Shown piece by piece: positions 34,296 to 43,295 of a DNA stretch of 64,000 bases. Every line of letters starts with the position of its first letter. Position 1 is the stretch's first letter. The translations under genes were made by a program, and so were the position numbers. The DNA comes from Pseudovibrio sp. Ad37 (GTDB taxonomy: Bacteria > Pseudomonadota > Alphaproteobacteria > Rhizobiales > Stappiaceae). Location of the stretch: positions 124,001 through 188,000 of the forward strand of contig NZ_LMCF01000012.1 of NCBI RefSeq assembly GCF_001623075.1. The letters are read 5' to 3'. The notes beneath the pieces were generated by a model that saw nothing but the letters and a program-made list of their open reading frames with translations, was not told where the DNA came from and ran no database searches.

Positions 34296-34910
34296 ATGAC
34301 TTACTGTATATATTTGACCCACCCAAATGTTGACATCGATCCGGCAACCCCAGTTCCGCATTGGGATTTGTCGGATAAAGGTCGCGAACGTTTAGAACAA
34401 GGCCTGCGTCAGCCATGGCTTTTGGAAATTGATCATGTCATTTCCAGCCGCGAAAAAAAGGCTATCGAAACGGGCCAGATTATCGCAAGCCACTTGGGTA
34501 TGGAGCTGATTACAGCCCCAGGCCTCCACGAAAATGATCGCAGCTCCACCGGTTTTCTTGAGCCAGATGAGTTTGAGCGAGTCGCTGATGAGTTCTTCAG
34601 CCGCCCCGCAGTGAGCGTTCGCGGCTGGGAACGAGCGCTGGATGCGCAAAGTCGTGTCATCACTGCAATTAAACAGACGCTCACCACAATTCCAAGCGGC
34701 GAACCTGTTCTATTCTCTGGCCACGGAGGCGTAGGAACATTGCTCAAATGCCACCTCGCCAACAACGCCATCGACCGCGCCTTCGATCAGCCTCCAAATG
34801 TTGGAGGTGGTTGCTGGTTCCGTTTTGATCCAGTAGATCTTGAGAAGTGTTCTGCTAGTCTCGAGAGCCTGAAGTGGCAGCTGATCGATGAGATGGAACT
34901 CGCGCAGTAA
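34296..34910 (+). CDS. Histidine phosphatase-fold protein with altered RHG motif
   Basis: 204-residue protein of the phosphoglycerate-mutase-like superfamily. Where active members have a catalytic RHG, this has LTHPNVD; then LSDKGRERL, the second Arg region ISSREKKAIETGQII, and the second His in FSGHGGVGTLL. Loss of the first Arg suggests reduced or changed activity. GGGGAGGTGCC precedes the ATG. It follows nudC by 61 bases and may be co-transcribed. Confidence 0.75.
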   Translation: MTYCIYLTHPNVDIDPATPVPHWDLSDKGRERLEQGLRQPWLLEIDHVISSREKKAIETGQIIASHLGMELITAPGLHENDRSSTGFLEPDEFERVADEFFSRPAVSVRGWERALDAQSRVITAIKQTLTTIPSGEPVLFSGHGGVGTLLKCHLANNAIDRAFDQPPNVGGGCWFRFDPVDLEKCSASLESLKWQLIDEMELAQ

Positions 34911-34939
34911 ACTTGGGAACGTTCTGGCGCACAGAACTG

Positions 34940-34976
34940 AAGCAGCTTGTTGATCCTGATGGATGGCAAGCTGCTT
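34940..34976 (+). terminator. Hairpin after the histidine phosphatase gene
   Basis: aagcagcttg (34940-34949) / caagctgctt (34967-34976), 10-bp perfect stem with a 17-nt loop and only a short pyrimidine tail. Confidence 0.45.
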
Positions 34977-35054
34977 TACAAGCGTCAGCTCTTGTTGCAG
35001 CCCGGGGAAATGCTTATCTAAGTGCCATCTGTTTTCATAAATTTGGCACAAGAG

Positions 35055-35729
35055 ATGTTATCGGCAGCAATAAAATCATTCTCGCAGGTTTTTGAACCGC
35101 ATTTCAGAAGCATCTTTTTCAAAGCCTTAGGGCTAACATTGCTTCTTCTTCTTGTCGTCTGGATCGCCATTCAAGGCGTAGTCGGGTATTTCATAGACTT
35201 GCCACAGGACTGGCAGGATACGACCGTTAGTATCGTAACAGGCATCGGCGCATTAATCGGTCTTGGCTATATCTTAGCTCCGGTTTCAGCGATGGTCGTC
35301 GCCTTCTACCAAGATCAGATTTCCGAACTTGTTGAAGAGCACTCTTATCCCAATGAAAGGCGAGGCAATGCACTGCCGCTTGGCGAGGCTATTGTTACGG
35401 CTCTTCGTTTTGTCGGTGTGATCATTGTCGCCAACATTTTTGCCCTGATGTTGTTCTTCATTCCCGGCATCGGCCAAATCGCATTTTTGCTCGTGAATGG
35501 CTATTTGCTGGGCCGTGAATATTTTGAGTTTGTGGCAATGCGCTTTATGCCGCCACAAGAAGCGAAAGCTTTTCGTAAATCGCAAGGCGGAACCGTATTT
35601 GCAGCCGGAGTGATTGTTGCGTTCGTTCTTGCAATTCCAATCGTAAACCTGATCACTCCACTCTTTGCGACGATCTTTATGGTGCACGTTTTCAAGACAT
35701 TGCGGACAAAACGCAATCTATCCGTTTAG
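35055..35729 (+). CDS. EI24/CysZ-like membrane protein
   Basis: 224-residue inner-membrane protein. About four to six hydrophobic helices, with PQDWQDTTVSIVTGIGALIG, MVVAFYQDQISELVEE, the central FFIPGIGQIAFLLVNGYLLGREYFE and a final NLITPLFATIFMVHVFKTL. GREYFE and the P-rich turn are hallmarks of the EI24/CysZ family (sulfate transport in E. coli CysZ). Actual substrate untested. ATG 35055 with AAGAG is chosen over GTG 35022. Confidence 0.8.
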   Translation: MLSAAIKSFSQVFEPHFRSIFFKALGLTLLLLLVVWIAIQGVVGYFIDLPQDWQDTTVSIVTGIGALIGLGYILAPVSAMVVAFYQDQISELVEEHSYPNERRGNALPLGEAIVTALRFVGVIIVANIFALMLFFIPGIGQIAFLLVNGYLLGREYFEFVAMRFMPPQEAKAFRKSQGGTVFAAGVIVAFVLAIPIVNLITPLFATIFMVHVFKTLRTKRNLSV

Positions 35730-35775
35730 ACTCAAAGATAACTACAATTTTAAGAAATAGCAGGAAGTAGCTACG

Positions 35776-36252
35776 TTGCCTATTCGAAGCTTTATTGTTG
35801 ATGATCTGACCTGGACGCATGCTCTGAACGAAGAGCATACCGTCGAGTTGTCCTCTCTGACACGTGATGGTTTTGCAGAGCTTATTGAGAAAGCAAGCTA
35901 TGTAAGGATTGCTGAAAAAGAGACCGGCCTTCTCATCTCATACGACCAGGACGGTGATTATTCTTCGATTAATTTCAAATGGTTCTGCGCAGTCTACGAC
36001 AACTTTCTCTATGTTGATCGGATTGTGATTTCTAAAGCTGCACGAGGGCAAGGCATTGCAGGCAAACTCTACGATGACCTGTTCAACTTCGCGAAGGCAA
36101 AGGGATACGAGCGCATTGTATGTGAAGTAAACTCAGATCCTCCCAACCCGGCATCAGACGCATTCCATGCTTCACTAGGCTTTCAAATCGTCGGTGAAGC
36201 TAAGCTGGAAGGAAAAGGAAAGACCGTCAGATACATGGGAAAAGCGCTCTGA
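35776..36252 (+). CDS. GNAT-family acetyltransferase
   Basis: 158 residues beginning with a TTG behind GGAAG. Acetyl-CoA motif IVISKAARGQGIAGKLYDDL (R-G-Q-G-I-A) and the C-terminal NSDPPNPASDAFHASLGF are clear. Resembles the group annotated as predicted GNAT superfamily acetyltransferases acting on small amines. Spaced 46 bases after the EI24 gene. Confidence 0.82.
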   Translation: MPIRSFIVDDLTWTHALNEEHTVELSSLTRDGFAELIEKASYVRIAEKETGLLISYDQDGDYSSINFKWFCAVYDNFLYVDRIVISKAARGQGIAGKLYDDLFNFAKAKGYERIVCEVNSDPPNPASDAFHASLGFQIVGEAKLEGKGKTVRYMGKAL

Positions 36253-36513
36253 AGAGTGTTGATCTATGAGATTTAAGGGAGTGAAGTTTGGCTGTCTCTT
36301 GTTACTCAAACATCACATCAACTCTCTTTTCCCTCCATTTGACTGCTCTTCGTTTCGTGTAGATTGATCCGGAGAGAAATCTGTTTCAGCATGTAATCCA
36401 GCAATGAGGAGGACTCTGTCAGTGAACAACTAAGGCAACTCAATTCTGTTGAACAGCACTCCCACAATCTACGTGGGTGGTGTTTGATGCCTGTTTGTTT
36501 TGATGGAGTCTTT

Positions 36514-37044
36514 ATGAGACGCATTATCTATGACGTCGCCGTTAGTCGCGACGGTTTTATTGCTGGCCCGAATGGCGATGTTTCAATCTTCCCCCATACC
36601 GGTGATCATGTAGACGCTTACAACGAGCGTTTAACGACCTACGACACTGTCATCATGGGGCGACATACCTATGAGTTTGCCTACCAGTATGGTCTTCCCG
36701 CAGGCGCTAAAGCTTACCCGCATATGCGGCATCTGATTTTCTCAGAAGGAATTCAGCTGCCTGAAGACGCTCAGGTTGAGGCAGTGCGAGCAGACTTCCC
36801 CACGCACATCTCTGCGCTGAAGAATGAACATGGTGGCGATATCTACCTGTGCGGAGGAGGGATGTTTGCAGGTTTGCTGGCTGCGTCTAAACTGATCAAT
36901 GTCCTACGCCTGAAAGTTGCACCTGTCATATGCGGGGTAGGGACACCGTTATTTGCGAATGTCTCTGAGCCGATTGATCTCAAATGCACCTCCTCAACGC
37001 TGTATGATAGCGGCGTTGAGTATTGTGAGTTTGATCTGCAGTAG
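36514..37044 (+). CDS. Dihydrofolate reductase-fold protein (RibD C-terminal type)
   Basis: 176 residues. RRIIYDVAVSRDGFIAGPNG, YDTVIMGRHTYEF and GGDIYLCGGGMFAGLLAASKLI match the YyaP/YwjB-type reductases with the DHFR fold and an NADPH-binding GGG. Substrate unknown. GGAG (36505-36508) favours ATG 36514 over 36484. Confidence 0.82.
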   Translation: MRRIIYDVAVSRDGFIAGPNGDVSIFPHTGDHVDAYNERLTTYDTVIMGRHTYEFAYQYGLPAGAKAYPHMRHLIFSEGIQLPEDAQVEAVRADFPTHISALKNEHGGDIYLCGGGMFAGLLAASKLINVLRLKVAPVICGVGTPLFANVSEPIDLKCTSSTLYDSGVEYCEFDLQ

Positions 37045-37056
37045 CTTATTACCAAC

Positions 37057-37089
37057 ACGGGGCAGGCCACACCTGCTCCGTCTCTTTTT
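37057..37089 (+). terminator. Intrinsic terminator after the DHFR-fold gene
   Basis: acggggcagg (37057-37066) / cctgctccgt (37072-37081), with one G-T wobble, then ctcttttt. Confidence 0.8.
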
Positions 37090-37192
37090 ACCAGTGAATA
37101 GAGCACGGGATAGTTGCCTAAACTGGAAATCAAGATCGGCTGCTCTAAATTTGAAGTAGAGGGTCGCGTCAGCTTGCTCACATTAAATAAAG

Positions 37193-37207
37193 TTTACGTA
37201 AACGTAA
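37193..37207 (+). promoter_or_regulatory. Distal copy of a 15-bp motif upstream of sdhC
   Basis: TTTACGTAAACGTAA, containing the perfect palindrome gtttacgtaaac (37192-37203). It lies in the 464-base gap before sdhC, which otherwise is AT-rich and gene-free. Confidence 0.5.
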
Positions 37208-37466
37208 TTTGACTTTAAGTGATTTTCTGAAAAATTTCGCGCAATTTCAGTAAATTAAAACATGACTACAAAACTCAAGATAATAATTGCCGGATTCTTG
37301 TTACTTGATCGGGTAGAAACCAACAAAATTTACACCGCAAAATCTAATCATTTCGGCCAATTTTAAGGGCAAACCTAGTAGAAAAAGCATTTAGTCGCAT
37401 AGGATGCTTTGACGCACCCCGAAACTGAAGGTATTAGAACCTCATACAACGCCTTGCTTTGTTACG

Positions 37467-37481
37467 TTTACGTAAGCGTAA
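37467..37481 (+). promoter_or_regulatory. Proximal copy of the 15-bp motif upstream of sdhC
   Basis: TTTACGTAAGCGTAA, identical to the distal copy at 14 of 15 positions and embedded in the near-palindrome gttacgtttacgtaagcgtaac (37461-37482, given in halves gttacgtttac and gtaagcgtaac). It is 28 bases before sdhC. The motif resembles sites of MerR-type LiuR regulators; this is a tentative comparison. Confidence 0.5.
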
Positions 37482-37508
37482 CTGTAACCAGGGACGGGAG
37501 AGAGATTT

Positions 37509-37907
37509 ATGGCGAACGCTGACCTCAAGGCCAACCGGCCATTATCGCCCCATCTTCAGATCTATAAGCCGATCGTGACGATGGTGATGTCCATTCTACA
37601 TCGCATCACCGGGGCGGCGCTTTATTTTGGAACGATTTTGATGGCGTTCTGGCTCATCTGCGCAGCAGCAGGTCCTGAGTCCTATCAATTCGCAATGGAC
37701 GTGTTCGGTTCCTTCCTGGGCCGTCTGGTCCTCTTCGGCTTCACTTGGGCACTTGTGCACCACATGATTGGCGGTCTGCGTCACTTCATCTGGGACATGG
37801 GGCATGGCTTTGAATTGTCTGCAGCGAACTGGATGGCTCGCGCGACGATTATTGCCTCTGTTGCTCTTACCGTGATCCTCTGGATCATCGGTTTTATCGT
37901 CGCTTAA
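37509..37907 (+). CDS. sdhC: Succinate dehydrogenase cytochrome b556 subunit
   Basis: Membrane anchor of complex II, 132 residues, three TM helices. RPLSPHLQIYKP and MSILHRITGAALYFG contain the quinone-site Ser and Arg; HHMIGGLRHFIWDMG contains the heme-ligand His. GGGAGAG precedes the ATG. First gene of sdhCDAB. Confidence 0.95.
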   Translation: MANADLKANRPLSPHLQIYKPIVTMVMSILHRITGAALYFGTILMAFWLICAAAGPESYQFAMDVFGSFLGRLVLFGFTWALVHHMIGGLRHFIWDMGHGFELSAANWMARATIIASVALTVILWIIGFIVA

Positions 37908-37917
37908 GGAGAGATCA

Positions 37918-38301
37918 ATGATCGATATGCGCACTCCGCTCGGGAAAGTTCGCGGCCTTGGCTCTGCTAAGGACGGCACGTCGCATTTCTGGCGCCAGCG
38001 TTTGACCGCTGTAGCAAATGTGTTCCTTATTTCCTTCTTTGTTATCCTCGTCATCGCGCTGCAAGGCGCTGATTATGCGAGTTTCATTAAAGCACTTCAA
38101 AATCCGATCATCTCCACCTTGCTGCTTTTGGTGATCTTGGTCGGCTGCCTGCACATGAAGCTGGGCATGCAAGTCATCATCGAAGATTACTTCCATTCAG
38201 AAGGGCTCAAGCTTCTTCTTCTTATGGGAAACATTTTCTTCGCTTCTTTTATCGCACTCGCTTCCGTGGTTGCAGTGCTTAAAATCAGCTTCGGAGGCTG
38301 A
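37918..38301 (+). CDS. sdhD: Succinate dehydrogenase hydrophobic anchor subunit
   Basis: Second membrane anchor, 127 residues with three TM helices. VRGLGSAKDGTSHFWRQRLT opens the protein; LVGCLHMKLGMQVIIEDYF has the second heme-ligand His and the Asp-Tyr pair at the quinone site. Starts 10 bases after sdhC with GGAGAG. Confidence 0.95.
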   Translation: MIDMRTPLGKVRGLGSAKDGTSHFWRQRLTAVANVFLISFFVILVIALQGADYASFIKALQNPIISTLLLLVILVGCLHMKLGMQVIIEDYFHSEGLKLLLLMGNIFFASFIALASVVAVLKISFGG

Positions 38302-38306
38302 TCTAG

Positions 38307-40172
38307 ATGGTTGAACAGACCGGTGTATCGACAGCGCCAAGCCAGAGCGGCAAGGCCTATGAGTTTGTAGACCACAAGTTTGACGTTGTGGTTGTAGGTG
38401 CTGGTGGTGCTGGCCTTCGGGCAACGCTCGGTATGGCTGAGCAGGGATTGAAAACAGCTTGTATCTCCAAGGTGTTTCCAACTCGCTCCCACACCGTGGC
38501 AGCGCAGGGCGGTATTGCAGCAAGCTTGAAGAACATGACGCCAGACTGCTGGCAGTGGCATATGTATGACACTGTAAAGGGTTCTGACTGGTTGGGTGAT
38601 ACCGACGCTATGGAATACCTCGTTCGTGAAGCGCCAAAGGCGGTTTATGAGCTTGAGCATTACGGTGTGCCATTCTCACGTACGGAAGAAGGTAAAATCT
38701 ACCAGCGTCCGTTCGGTGGGCATATGCAAAATTATGGTGAAGGGCCTCCAGTACAGCGCACCTGTGCAGCAGCTGACCGTACCGGTCACGCCATTTTGCA
38801 CACGCTCTACGGTCAAGCTCTGCGTCACAACGCTGATTTCTTCATCGAGTATTTCGCGCTTGATCTCATTATGTCTGAAGATGGCAAATGTGAAGGCGTT
38901 ATCGCATGGAACCTTGATGACGGTACAATCCACCGCTTCTCTGCGAAGATGGTTGTGCTGGCAACCGGCGGTTATGGTCGTGCCTTCTTCTCTGCAACAT
39001 CTGCCCACACCTGTACAGGTGACGGCGGCGGTATGGTCGCCCGTGCAGGTTTGCCATTGCAGGATATGGAATTCGTACAGTTCCACCCAACTGGCATCTA
39101 CGGTTCCGGCTGTCTGATTACAGAAGGTGCTCGTGGTGAAGGTGGTTACCTGGTAAACTCCGAAGGCGAGCGCTTTATGGAGCGTTACGCTCCTTCTGCC
39201 AAAGACCTTGCTTCTCGTGATGTTGTTTCCCGTTGTATGACGATGGAAATCCGCGAAGGCCGTGGTGTTGGCAAAAATAAAGACCACATCTTCCTGCATC
39301 TGGATCACCTTGATCCTGATCTGTTGGCTGAGCGCCTTCCAGGCATCTCTGAAAGCGCACGCATTTTTGCTGGTGTTGATTTGACTAAGGATCCAATTCC
39401 GGTCCTTCCGACTGTGCACTACAACATGGGCGGCATTCCAACCAACTATTGGGGCGAAGTGCTGAACCCAACCAAAGAAGATCCAAACGCACTCGCGCCG
39501 GGTCTGATGGCCGTTGGTGAAGCGGGATGTGCATCCGTTCACGGTGCAAACCGTCTCGGATCCAACTCTCTGATCGATCTTGTTGTGTTTGGTCGTGCCG
39601 CTGCTATTCGCGCTGGTGAAGTTGTTGACCGTGAAGCTCCAATTCCAGAGCCTAACGAAGCTTCCAGTCAGAAAATCATGGCTCGTTTCGACAAACTGCG
39701 CTTTGCTAAGGGCTCTACCCCAACTGCTGAGTTGCGCTCCAAGATGCAAAAGACCATGCAGGAAGACGCTGCTGTGTTCCGTACACAGGAGAGCTTAGAG
39801 CAGGGTTGTAAGCGCATCTCCGCAATCTGGGGTGAAATGCAAGACATTCACGTGTCAGACAGCTCTATGGTTTGGAACTCTGATCTCGTTGAGACTCTTG
39901 AGCTTGAAAACCTCATGGCAAATGCAATCACAACTGTTTACGGCGCTGAAGCGCGTAAAGAGAGCCGTGGTGCGCATGCTCGTGAAGATTACAAAGATGG
40001 TCCTTTCGATGGTCGTAATGATGAAGAGTGGCGTAAGCACACCATCTCTCACCTCTCTGAGGATGGCAAGGTGACCTTGAGCTACCGTCCGGTTGTTCTT
40101 GAGCCGTTGACCACCTTTGAACAAGGCGGCATCGACATGAAGAAGATCGCACCGAAAGCCCGCGTCTACTAA
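38307..40172 (+). CDS. sdhA: Succinate dehydrogenase flavoprotein subunit
   Basis: Catalytic subunit, 621 residues, oxidising succinate to fumarate. N-terminal FAD site [19 protein letters not shown], the covalent-flavin motif [30 protein letters not shown] and the substrate-site [14 protein letters not shown]. Ends with the usual R-rich tail. Six bases after sdhD. Confidence 0.98.
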   Translation: MVEQTGVSTAPSQSGKAYEFVDHKFDVVVVGAGGAGLRATLGMAEQGLKTACISKVFPTRSHTVAAQGGIAASLKNMTPDCWQWHMYDTVKGSDWLGDTDAMEYLVREAPKAVYELEHYGVPFSRTEEGKIYQRPFGGHMQNYGEGPPVQRTCAAADRTGHAILHTLYGQALRHNADFFIEYFALDLIMSEDGKCEGVIAWNLDDGTIHRFSAKMVVLATGGYGRAFFSATSAHTCTGDGGGMVARAGLPLQDMEFVQFHPTGIYGSGCLITEGARGEGGYLVNSEGERFMERYAPSAKDLASRDVVSRCMTMEIREGRGVGKNKDHIFLHLDHLDPDLLAERLPGISESARIFAGVDLTKDPIPVLPTVHYNMGGIPTNYWGEVLNPTKEDPNALAPGLMAVGEAGCASVHGANRLGSNSLIDLVVFGRAAAIRAGEVVDREAPIPEPNEASSQKIMARFDKLRFAKGSTPTAELRSKMQKTMQEDAAVFRTQESLEQGCKRISAIWGEMQDIHVSDSSMVWNSDLVETLELENLMANAITTVYGAEARKESRGAHAREDYKDGPFDGRNDEEWRKHTISHLSEDGKVTLSYRPVVLEPLTTFEQGGIDMKKIAPKARVY

Positions 40173-40197
40173 GGCGCCGAGACCTGGAGTAACTGTT

Positions 40198-40980
40198 ATG
40201 GCTGAATTCAAACTGCCACAAAACTCCCGGATGGGAGAGGGCAAGGTCTGGCCAAAGCCGGAAGGCGCCACTAACACCCGTGAGTACCGCATCTACCGCT
40301 GGTCTCCGGATGATGGACGCAATCCACGCATCGACACCTACTACGTTGATGCTGATGATTGTGGCCCAATGGTTCTGGACGCGCTCATCTACATCAAGGA
40401 CAAGGTCGACCCAACACTGACCTTCCGCCGGTCTTGTCGTGAAGGGATCTGTGGGTCCTGTGCGATGAACATCGACGGAACCAACACACTGGCATGCACA
40501 AAGGGTGCTGACGAATGCTCTCACGAGATCGTCAAAATCTACCCTCTGCCGCACATGCCTGTTGTGAAGGATCTTGTGCCAGATCTGACGCGTTTTTACG
40601 CGCAGCATCGCTCAATCGAGCCATGGCTGAAAACCACAACACCTGAGCCTGAGAAAGAATGGCTGCAGTCCCATGAAGATCGCCAGAAACTGGATGGTCT
40701 TTATGAGTGCATTCTGTGTGCTTGCTGCTCCACCTCTTGCCCAAGCTACTGGTGGAATGGTGATCGCTACCTCGGCCCTGCAGTCCTTCTGCAGGCTTAC
40801 CGTTGGTTGATCGACAGCCGTGATGAAGCTACTGGTGAGCGTCTGGACAATCTGGAAGATCCATTCCGTCTGTACCGCTGCCACACCATCATGAACTGCT
40901 CTCAGGCATGTCCAAAGGGGCTGAACCCTGCAAAGGCAATCGCTGAGATCAAGAAGATGATGGTCGAGCGCCGCGTTTAA
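40198..40980 (+). CDS. sdhB: Succinate dehydrogenase iron-sulfur subunit
   Basis: Electron-transfer subunit, 260 residues. The [2Fe-2S] ligands are in [16 protein letters not shown] plus ACTKG; [4Fe-4S] in [17 protein letters not shown]; [3Fe-4S] in [17 protein letters not shown]. Last gene of the operon; 25-base gap from sdhA. Confidence 0.98.
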   Translation: MAEFKLPQNSRMGEGKVWPKPEGATNTREYRIYRWSPDDGRNPRIDTYYVDADDCGPMVLDALIYIKDKVDPTLTFRRSCREGICGSCAMNIDGTNTLACTKGADECSHEIVKIYPLPHMPVVKDLVPDLTRFYAQHRSIEPWLKTTTPEPEKEWLQSHEDRQKLDGLYECILCACCSTSCPSYWWNGDRYLGPAVLLQAYRWLIDSRDEATGERLDNLEDPFRLYRCHTIMNCSQACPKGLNPAKAIAEIKKMMVERRV

Positions 40981-41010
40981 TCAGCGTGTGAGTACTTTAT
41001 AAAATCAAGA

Positions 41011-41046
41011 AAAGCCGCCTCACTGAAATGAGGCGGCTTTTTTCAT
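41011..41046. terminator. Bidirectional terminator between sdhB and the porin-like gene
   Basis: aaagccgcctca (41011-41022) / tgaggcggcttt (41029-41040), 12-bp perfect stem with T tracts on both strands, serving the two convergent genes. Confidence 0.92.
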
Positions 41047-41060
41047 TTGAGGCTAATAGC

Positions 41061-41747
41061 CTAAAACTTATAGGAAACACCGATCCGGATAGCGTCGCTG
41101 TCAATGTCTTCCTTGAAGCGCGTTCCACCAACTGTGAAGCTACGACCAGGAAAGACAATGCGCTCATAGTCCAGGCGTACAATCACTCGCTCGGTGACGA
41201 ACATCTCAAGGCCAGCGCCGCCAACCCAGCCAAGCATCGTGTTGCTGTCGGAGCCAGGACCGAAATTCGGGTTAGAGGCACGGAAGGTGGAAACAGCTGC
41301 ACCACCAGTCACATACGCCATGAACCAATCGTAGGTAAGGCCAGCTCGGATCTTCGCGGCGGCGAAGTAATCAGAGCGCAATGACATTTCACCGCGAGAA
41401 CGTTCACCAAAAGACCAGTAAGCGCCTTCGCCTTCCACGCCGATCAGAATATTCTGATAGGTGTAGTTGTAACCGCCATATAACCCAACAGTCCCGCCGT
41501 TATACTGCGTACCACTGTTGTTGAAGCGGTTCGTGCCATGAAGGCGAGCCCAGCCACCCTGCACACCGAGATAGAAGCCATCCCAGTCATATTTAGGCGG
41601 GGTGATCAGTCCATCGACAACTTCTTCCTCGTAAACTTCATAGGGCTCTTCCACCTCTACACCAGATGGGTATTCAACAGCATAGGAATGGCAGCTGAAG
41701 CCGAGCAATCCCAATACCGCAAACGCAAATACTCTTAAGCGACTCAT
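41061..41747 (-). CDS. Outer-membrane beta-barrel protein, Omp25/Omp31-like
   Basis: 228 residues with a signal peptide (MSRLRVFAFAVLGLLGF...SYA) and an acidic spacer (EVEEPYEVYEEEVVD). The barrel alternates as DWDGFYLGVQGGWA, NGGTVGLYGGYNYTYQN, LIGVEGEGAYW, AKIRAGLTYDWFMAYVTGGAA, GWVGGAGLEMFVTERVIVRLDYE and ends ...IRIGVSYKF with the required terminal Phe. GGGGGA before ATG 41747 fixes the start. Confidence 0.88.
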   Translation of the reverse strand: MSRLRVFAFAVLGLLGFSCHSYAVEYPSGVEVEEPYEVYEEEVVDGLITPPKYDWDGFYLGVQGGWARLHGTNRFNNSGTQYNGGTVGLYGGYNYTYQNILIGVEGEGAYWSFGERSRGEMSLRSDYFAAAKIRAGLTYDWFMAYVTGGAAVSTFRASNPNFGPGSDSNTMLGWVGGAGLEMFVTERVIVRLDYERIVFPGRSFTVGGTRFKEDIDSDAIRIGVSYKF

Positions 41748-41997
41748 TGGTTCCCCCAAAATACGCAAGAGGATGACACGGCTAAAAAATCAGACGTGAT
41801 AGGTAACTTGATACAAATAAGTCTAGAACTGCGATCTTTATAAATGCTTGATTTTAAAAAGGAAAATTTGCGTTAAAGCTAGTTGGAATTGACAGGCACT
41901 GATGTGCTGATTTCTCAATTTTAAGGGGGAGATACCTGCAATCCCTACGAAGCCGTCAATGAGCTCATGGCAGGTTTACGAAAAAGTCAGCGACTCT

Positions 41998-42597
41998 CTA
42001 GCGTCGCTCAACGCCCCTCAGAACCAGCTTGATAACACCAATGCATTCTTTGCGCTGTATCTCATAGGGTTCGTGACTATGTAATTGAGGAAAGCGAAAT
42101 TTCATGGTTGCAGCGTGAATGTGTCTTGCCACTTGGCTGACTTCTCTCAGGTCAAATTCCTCAGCAAGGTTGCCGGAATGTAAGACAGTATGCATTGGTT
42201 GGCGTACGAGCCGGAACAGTTCTTCAAAATCTTCCGGGCGTTTTTGCTCCAACACCTGTAAGCAGTCCGCTAGGCCTCGATTGAGTTCCAACAGACGATA
42301 AGTCTCCTCAAACTCCATCATAAGAAACTTGCTTAGACGGGCTGATGCACTGGCGTTGGGGTCAGTCGCTGTTTCAAGGCGCGCAACCAGCTTCACGACT
42401 TCTGCAGCGACAACAGCACATGCAAGGTCTATCTTGCTTGGGTAAAAATTATAGATATGCGCCATTGAGATACCTGAGGCATCTGCAATCTCGCTCACCG
42501 AGGTCTTTTTGTACCCTTGGGTGAGGAATGCATCACGGGCGGCAGCGAGCAGGTCAGCAGCACGGCCCTTTGCAGTCAGGATTTCTGCGATGGACAT
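41998..42597 (-). CDS. TetR/AcrR-family regulator
   Basis: 199-residue dimeric repressor. HTH in residues ~15-60: FLTQGYKKTSVSEIADASGI then MAHIYNFYPSKIDL. C-terminal ligand domain not assignable. Divergent from the carboxymuconolactone-family gene with an imperfect palindrome between them, so it probably controls that gene and itself. ATG 42597 preferred over the longer frame to 42642. Confidence 0.88.
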   Translation of the reverse strand: MSIAEILTAKGRAADLLAAARDAFLTQGYKKTSVSEIADASGISMAHIYNFYPSKIDLACAVVAAEVVKLVARLETATDPNASASARLSKFLMMEFEETYRLLELNRGLADCLQVLEQKRPEDFEELFRLVRQPMHTVLHSGNLAEEFDLREVSQVARHIHAATMKFRFPQLHSHEPYEIQRKECIGVIKLVLRGVERR

Positions 42598-42765
42598 TTT
42601 AATTTCCGAAAATGAAAAAACGAGAGTTCCTTCAGTAATCATAGCTGAGTAGAGATTGCAATGACGTGTGCGTCACATTAATAGACAAATTATGTAAAAA
42701 CACGAATGATATTAATGTGCTAAGCGCGATTTCTTTGATTTTAGTCATTGTTGGATTTTTCCGAA

Positions 42766-42784
42766 ATATTAGTATTAGTAATAT
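42766..42784. promoter_or_regulatory. Candidate TetR operator
   Basis: ATATTAGTATTAGTAATAT is a 19-bp palindrome with two mismatches and an ATATTA/TAATAT core, 23 bases before the carboxymuconolactone-family start and downstream of the divergent TetR promoter. Confidence 0.5.
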
Positions 42785-42806
42785 CTAATATAAAAGGAGA
42801 CGAAGC

Positions 42807-43160
42807 ATGGCTGTAGAAAATTGGCAAGAATTCCTTACCCAAACCGATGGTCGTATCGCTGAACTGCGCCCAGGTATCCCTGGCGTTATGAAGGGATTTG
42901 GCGAAATCTCAAAAAACGCGATTGGAACTGGCGTTCTTGAACCGAAGCAAAAAGAGCTCATCGCGATCTCCATCGGCGTTGCTGCACGCTGTGATGCCTG
43001 CCTTGGATACCACGCAAAAGCCTGCATCAAGTATGGTGTAACCCGTGAAGAGTTGATGGAAGCTCTCGGTGTTGCTGTTTACATGGGCGGCGGACCTTCC
43101 CTCATGTACGCAGCAGAAGCGCTCAGCGCATTTGATGCGCTGTCTTCAGAAGCAAAATAA
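42807..43160 (+). CDS. Carboxymuconolactone decarboxylase / AhpD-like protein
   Basis: 117 residues. The AhpD-type redox motif RCDACLGYHAKACIKYG (C-x-x-C with nearby His) and EELMEALGVAVYMGGGPSLMYA mark the family. Members act as peroxidases or alkylhydroperoxide-linked disulfide reductases. AGGAGA precedes the ATG. Likely regulated by the divergent TetR. Confidence 0.88.
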   Translation: MAVENWQEFLTQTDGRIAELRPGIPGVMKGFGEISKNAIGTGVLEPKQKELIAISIGVAARCDACLGYHAKACIKYGVTREELMEALGVAVYMGGGPSLMYAAEALSAFDALSSEAK

Positions 43161-43223
43161 GAAGTGACGTATCTTCACCCAATCTCTCTGTTTTCCTAAA
43201 ACTTAGAGAGCAAACTGCTTGCG

Positions 43224-43259
43224 TGCACTTGCCCTGAATTGCGTTCAAGGGTAAGTGCA
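43224..43259. other. Strong hairpin between the AhpD-like and RlaP-like genes
   Basis: tgcacttgccct (43224-43235) / agggtaagtgca (43248-43259), 12 bp with one G-T wobble. No T tract; 37 bases before the next start. Confidence 0.5.
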
Positions 43260-43295
43260 ACGAGGGGAAGCCTCTTAGATTTCAGGTAGGCAATA

